Source: Homalodisca vitripennis (Eukaryota; Arthropoda; Insecta; Hemiptera; Cicadellidae). From it: a stretch of 64,000 nt of DNA. The DNA is taken from positions 120,353,501-120,417,500 of the forward strand of contig NC_060215.1 of the NCBI RefSeq assembly GCF_021130785.1, given 5' to 3'. The notes under the pieces were generated by a model, which saw nothing but the letters and a program-made list of their open reading frames with translations, was not told where the DNA came from and did not search any database. This document shows positions 58,161-64,000 of this stretch, one piece after another. A program made the translations under genes and the position numbers. The number at the start of each line of letters is the position of its first letter. Positions within the stretch are counted from its first letter, which is position 1.

Positions 58161-58962
58161 GCACTTAATTTATTGTACGTTATATTGAAATAGTCTACCA
58201 GGTCTGATATTAAATTAATTTTGTTGTCTTTTTTATAGGAAAACAAATTATAGAAACTACAGAGCAATCTGCATAACTGATTCTTGATGAACAATAAAGC
58301 ACAATAGATTCAAACAAGTTACGTTTGGTTCAAACTGGCAAGAAAAGTGAATTAAAATTGAACTTTGTTAATAACTTTGATTGAATTTTGGAAATTTAGT
58401 AATTTATTAATATTTAATTTAAACTGTTTTATTGTGAATTATTAATTGGAAATTAATTGAACTTTAATAATTTTTTGAGAGAGTTGTATCGGAATTGCAA
58501 AGATTTGAAAGTTAAGGTACAACTAGTAAAAAGAGAAGTTTGATTTTTATTTTTGCATTTTGAGTACCTAAACTCTGAAGTGAAAATTTTTATTTTTATT
58601 ATTTCCAAGTGGTATTTGATTTTTATTTGAAAACTTTATTATTTTATTTCAGAAGAGAGCTCTGATTTTTAGTTTGATATATTTTGACTGAAATATTTAT
58701 TTCTTGCCAAAGGACCTTTTTAATATTATTAACCGGTTTGTCGATTCTTTGTGGAAAATAAAGTGATGAAAATTCTGAAACATTGAAGTTTTTAATTTGC
58801 CAGTTTAAAATATATCCATTAATTTTATTTAGAACAGCGATTTTTATTTAGGACAAACCAGGTAATATTTAATAGTTAAAAATCTAGTAATAAATGTTAA
58901 TGAATATTCACTCGGAGCATACTAATCAAAAAATATTTTATATCGTCTTGGATGTCTGAATA
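58161..58962. other. No gene recognised
   Basis: Very AT-rich, with no recognised feature; it could be an intron of the candidate transcript above. Confidence 0.4.
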
Positions 58963-60885
58963 TTAATATGTACAATTCCAAGTCGTTATATTGACTGCGC
59001 AACTCTGCTCCACTTCTAAATCTTTCGGTAAGAAAGGATATAAGTTATTTACATTACAAACTACGTTTAGTACACTATTTTTACACATATTTACAGCAGA
59101 ATTGTTTGACAGTTCTTTCAAAACCTCTCCAATAACCTCATCCGTGTCATCAAACAGCCGTGAAAACAGTCTGCAGTCACATTATCACTCCCCTCAATGT
59201 GCTGAACAGTGAAAGGAATGGACAAAATTGGTTCCACCCGCTATGTCCGCATAGTTATCAATAAATTTAAAAAATAGAACGTCATTCCTATAACCCGCGC
59301 AATGTCCTTTTTATTTTTAGGTGTCCTAAATTGTTGAATATTTAAAGTTCTTTCTGGGTCAATTTTTAATTTATTTTCACTCACAATGTGTCCCAGAAAC
59401 TTTATTTCCTTTCAACAAAGTTTAGCTTTATCAACATTTGCTGTCAGGTTATGGTTCCTCAAACAACGTAAAACTTCCCTTAAGTGGGCATAAAATTCAT
59501 CTAAACTTTTAGAGTAAACTATGATATCATCTAAGTATGTTAAAACACATTTAAATTTTAAATGTCCAAGCATTGAATTTAAATAAGCAGTCAAAACACC
59601 ACTGTCCACAAGGAGTCCAAATGGCAGCCTTTTAAATTTATAACTACCGAATGGCACGGAGAAAGTTGTTAAATTTTGGCTTTCATCAGCTAATTTAATT
59701 TTATGATAAGCTTTTGATAAGTCTATGATACTGAAATAGCGGTGACCACTCAAATGCGGTTATAAAGAATGGAGATCCCAATTGGAAAATTTACAGCCTC
59801 AATGTTATTATTTAACTCCTCATAATTTATCACCTACCTTTCTTTTCCCGGTTCCTTTGCCACCAAAAAGGCCGGACTGGAGTACTCACTTAGGCTTGGC
59901 TCGATAACATCGTGTTCTTGTAGCTTACCGATGATCTCCTTCATCCTCACCATCCTCAGAGGGTTTAAGTGGATAAGGCCGCAGTTTGACTATAGCATCA
60001 TCCTCTATTTGGATTTTGTACTCGAAATCAAGAGTTTTCCCCAGACGCTCAGAAAAAACTTCAGGAAACTCTTCAATTATTTCTAAAACTTGCTGTGTAG
60101 ATTCTGAACACCCTATCTTATAATTATGATTTATATTTAACACATTAGAGCTAGTGTTTTGAATTAAATGCACTGACTTGTTCAAGTTAAAATCGAATCT
60201 ACACACATTTTTTTTTCAAATCAATCAACAATCCAGTTGATTTAATGAAGTTAGCCCCTTAAATTCCACATTGTTATAAGTTATTAATAACTACTAGATT
60301 AACCTTCCAGGATAAGTTGTCAATTTTAATTTTAAGATTTACTTCTCCTAGTACATTTAATTTTAGGTTTCGCACTGATTAAATTTAGTGTACTTCCAGT
60401 GTCTAACAAAAATTTCACATTAACTTTGTTTTCTATATTTACTAGTACACTTGACAAGGTACTTTGGCTTTTCTAATGGCGTTTCTGCCACATGTGGTTA
60501 ATATGTCCGGATTTTTGTTGGGGACAATATTTAAAACCATTCTGACTGTCCAGTTTACGGGAAGGGTTAGAATATAAGCTAATTTTTTCTAAGCCCTCCC
60601 CCTTTACAAGTTTTTTGGAATATTGGAGAAACGGGGTGGCCTTTCAACAGGCAATTTAGGTTGATTACTAACCTCATTACCATGCCAAGTTCTACAGTCT
60701 CTAGTGTAATGTCCTATCTTTTTACATTTAAAACACACAACTTGACTATTATTGCCTAATTGAACATGGTTAATCATAGGCCTAGTTTCCTTGCTTGAGG
60801 TGCCTTGTTGACCCATCCGCAACTTATCCGCAACCACATCCAACTCTTTGAATGAAGTAGGGTTTCCCATGAATACCATAACTTA
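58963..60885 (-). pseudogene. Ty3/Gypsy LTR-retrotransposon gag-pol remnant
   Basis: On the minus strand in order: a Gag C-terminus with one CCHC zinc knuckle, VCFKCKKIGHYTRDCR (60879-60604); aspartic protease with active-site FLLDTGSTLNLIS (DTG codons at 60395-60403); the protease-RT linker LEIIEEFPEVFSERLGKTL and RPYP (60206-59925); RT with YFSIIDLSKAYHKIKL, FKRLPFGL and CVLTYLDDIIVYSKS (59753-59412); RT thumb FLGHIVSENKLKIDP and, one frame off, FIDNYADIAG; then directly FTVQHIEGSDNVTADC, the RNase H end. A frameshifted tail continues to a stop at 58963. Most of RNase H has been deleted between about 59220 and 59240. Integrase and both LTRs were not found, and Gag is cut at about 60885. Frameshifts and stops make it inactive. 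Confidence 0.88.
60395..60403 (-). other. Retroviral-type aspartic protease active site (DTG)
   Basis: Minus-strand codons GAC ACT GGA, within a reading that goes VLVNIENKVNVKF before and LLDTGSTLNLISAK across the site. The DTG triad is intact, though surrounding frames are broken. Confidence 0.8.
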
Positions 60886-63800
60886 TGAATCAACAAGGAT
60901 TAAGACATATCTGTTTTAATCCAATACAGTGTTGCGTAAATAGTTGACATCTCAAGTATTACAATCCCAAGCAGAATTACAAAGTTATACATCATGATAT
61001 TAAAATGTGTTTTTTATTATCATTTTCATAGTTTTTTATTATCAGTTTCCTTACGGATTAACTTGACCTAAGGTAAAGCAATAAAACTTATAATGGTTTT
61101 TAGGATTATATCAAAAAGATATAATTATTAATAAAATATTTTATACAAAACTTGTTATAATATATAGTTTACACTGTACGACATGTATAATTAAAACTAT
61201 CATCATACCTACAAACAGTTAAAGAAGGTGGTAGAAAAAGTGTCAACTTCATTTATTGAACTGTTAAGGTTCACTAATAGAAAAAGACTTTTTTAAATCA
61301 GTTCACGATTTATTACCATCGATAATCATGGCTTCTAGTGTATGGTAAATAAATCGCTATTTGAGTACTATGCTCAGTCTATAACTTTGTTATATTTACG
61401 TAAAAGAGATCATAATTCCAAATAAATGTAAATCGTAAAAAATATTAAACTGTATAGAATTATGTTGTTATTCAAAAAATATAGTTTGGCTTTACTGATA
61501 TGAAGGTATCTTTATCAAACACATGTACATTGTAAATGTTGTACAATTATCCTTAGTAATAGTTTAAGCAATGTGAATATTTTTAGGTGCGGAGAGTTAA
61601 GACTGTACCTATTTTTATTTTCACATCGTAAAATATATTACAATGTGCAGATTACGGTAAGTGTTGTAGTAATAATTTTCACGTATAAAGTTACAAGAGA
61701 TTTGCTGTGCTATATTTGCAGTCATGTCGTTAAAACTGAAGAACGATAAACCTGCATTAATGTACTGCAGGTATTGATTGGCTCAGTGGAAACCAACTCG
61801 CAGACAAAGGAACATTAAACTAGTTATCGCTCAGGTGACCTCACGTATCAGAGCCTACGTGAGCAAAACACTGTTTTGTCACGTCCTAATATGCACTCTG
61901 ATTAACCTACAGTTATACCGTTCCACATCCGTAGCTTTGTTTGATTTTTCAGTATTTCTTGAATATTGAACGCAATCTGTATAACCTTAACTCTCATACT
62001 AACAATATTGTCCATATCGTTGATATTATGACGATTGACACCAAGGACGAGAAATATAATAAAATCACCCTTTCACGCTTTCTTATTTTAGTGAATTAAA
62101 TTTCTCTCATTATAGCCTATTACATTAAATTTATCCACATTTTGACCATATGATTAGGTTAACTGTTAAGGTTTGGTGTTTTAGTATATATTTGCGGTCA
62201 TGAATTGATGTTTTAAAGTTATAACTTGTGTAGTAATATTGAAACCAATATTATTACATCAAGCAATCAGATGTTTTTTTTTCCATAAACAATGGTCAAT
62301 TTGATATCCTGCACTTAAGAAGTTCAGTGTTTATTACTAACGATAACGATGCGCACGACCAACCACTTATCAACTGATCTATCTGTGAAGGCTCTAATGG
62401 TCTAACCTCATTTTATCCTGATACGGGCATCAGTTGTGTACTACTGAGGATTATTTACGAAATATTCGAAGTTACTGGAGGAATTTTGAGGAATTTTCAG
62501 GAGGCTAGTTCTAAAAAGAAAATCTAATTTCGTTTCATTATATTTTGGCTAAACGATGACAGTGATCTTAAAACCATAACAAAACCGCATATAACTTACA
62601 AAAACGTTGTAGTAGCCTAAACGAGCGTAACGGAATTGTTGTTTATTCAGATTCTACGTCAGCAGTGTCCTGCAGACAACTTTGTTTGGCTATAGACATG
62701 ACCTATCTCTGGGCCGGCCAGCCCTGCCCCCTGCTCGCTGTCTATGTCCATGTCCATGTCCCTGGCCCCGCCATGTCAGAATTCAATTAAAACAATATAT
62801 ACCACGAACTTTTACTCATTTTGTAATAATGTTTAGAACGGTATCAGAATTCATACTTAACACTGTAAAATGTTTCTGACAAAAACGTAATGGCTGGGAC
62901 AAAGACATGGCTGACTGGGAATTTTTGGAAACGATTATGCTAATCTAGAGAACGGCTGTACAAATAATTCAGCTAATTGAATTGTATAATTGTTGAAATG
63001 AAGACCTTATAAAGAAAACATATCAATGGTCTCCAAGAATACTTTTTAATTCGATGAAAAAATACAAATTAATATTTATGACACATAACCCAAAGTTAAC
63101 TAACAATAAACAACTTTTAATTCTTTTTGCTAAAGTTCATCAAAGTGGCTGAAAGATTTGTTTATCAATGTAATGCGGATATCAAAGACAAAGTAACTAT
63201 CTAAATGTTACTACAGATTGTAACAGTGATGAATTTAAACCATTTAATACATTGGGAATACTATTTCCACGCAATACGTATATAGGGAAACACTGTTATG
63301 AAATCCACAAAGCTGCAATTGTTTGCTTGTAATGTACTCCATCCTAGCTGGCGTTATGACTTCTTTGACGTTATGGTATGTACATGAATATACCTCATTG
63401 AGATAACAAGAAGGTTTATAATGCAAAACCTATTGTAAACAATTATTTGAAATTGTTGCATGCAATTAGTAGCGTTTTAACTCTTCTCCTTATACCTGAA
63501 GTATGTTTTCTCTTACACCCAAATACCTTAGCACGTGCTTTTCGACCGAAGCAGCCTTCAAGCCTAACACAATTATATATTGTCTTGATCGGGGATACAA
63601 AGAAAAGCTAAACATTGGACCATTAAACACATTAGGCAGGGCTAGGTGTACTCCCGCAGATTGTATACTCGTATTTTAAAACATATTACTAGTTCTAAAG
63701 AGATTACCAGATAATTAATTAAGAAATTACGTTGCAAATGCAACTAAGGATTAATAACAATAAATGATTTATTGCGTAACAAACAAAAAACAATGTTATA

Positions 63801-64000
63801 AAAATCGTCAAATTTGTTTGAGTTGAGGGTGAGATTTGAACCAATAATTGAAGTCCTAAGGGAAGCATTTTTTTATTTTCAAAGGAAAGTTATTGTTTTC
63901 ATAACACAAGCTTTAATTGGTTTTATAGAGTCGGTGCATGGGTTTATTGTTTTTGTTTATTATTTCCATATTGTTATACTATTAGAAGATTAATATATTT
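60886..64000. other. No gene recognised; one dispersed-repeat copy
   Basis: AT-rich, with a GC-richer patch at 62650-62790 holding short TGTCCA repeats near 62744. Frames of 60-65 codons show no domains. The stretch 62841-62940 is the second copy of the repeat at 46859. Confidence 0.5.
62841..62940 (+). repeat. Dispersed ~100-bp repeat, copy 2
   Basis: Partner of 46859-46960; see the block comparison there. Confidence 0.5.

Noticed and set aside
61000..64000. LTRs for the Gypsy remnant
   Set aside because: No pair of similar sequences bounded by TG...CA was found on either side by eye; a self-alignment would be needed to exclude them.

Overview
The window looks like an AT-rich animal nuclear genome, most likely an arthropod and probably an insect. 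The evidence is its repeat content: non-LTR retrotransposons of several kinds, a Ty3/Gypsy remnant, a P-superfamily DNA transposon, a hAT-like foldback element, a Helitron remnant, tRNA-related SINE-like repeats, a 150-bp satellite and long (TG)n/(AT)n/(CA)n runs. No intact host protein-coding gene was recognised. The species cannot be named from the sequence.

Layout. 0-10 kb: fragments of non-LTR endonuclease (minus strand at 1-265 and 7840-8140), a jockey-like reverse transcriptase remnant (2564-3552, plus), a tRNA-Leu-like SINE head, the first members of a dispersed repeat family with RNA polymerase III-like boxes, a 130-134-bp minisatellite (6164-7110) and a broken SGNH-hydrolase-like fragment (about 8473-8740, minus). 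10.9-15.2 kb: a 5'-truncated, internally deleted non-LTR element bounded by a 14-bp target-site duplication, with ORF1, endonuclease, reverse transcriptase and a C-terminal CCHC-like tail. 15.2-31.2 kb: mostly featureless AT-rich DNA with AT microsatellites, a duplicated 150-bp repeat and scattered copies of a GTATCAGGAG motif.

31.2-32.5 kb: a Helitron Rep/helicase remnant whose HUH histidines both read as tyrosine. 33.8-38.15 kb: a 29-copy, 150-bp satellite with a clear 600-bp higher-order duplication. 38.29-39.93 kb: a 1,641-bp foldback element with CAGTRGCGTAG ends, arms built of tandem 160-180-bp monomers and a perfect 8-bp target-site duplication; it lies about 140 bp beyond the satellite edge. 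41.906-45.897 kb: a 3,992-bp P-superfamily element with identical 36-bp terminal inverted repeats, a 7-bp target duplication and an internally deleted transposase. 47-51 kb: a dispersed repeat pair and a second jockey-like reverse transcriptase remnant. 56.6-58.2 kb: two weak candidate host promoters. 58.96-60.89 kb: Ty3/Gypsy gag-protease-RT-RNase H remnant (minus). The rest to 64 kb is AT-rich with nothing recognised.

Nothing here appears to work as a pathway. The window is a mobile-element graveyard in which three insertions (LINE, foldback, P) still have readable boundaries. All calls come from reading the sequence; no database search or alignment program was run.
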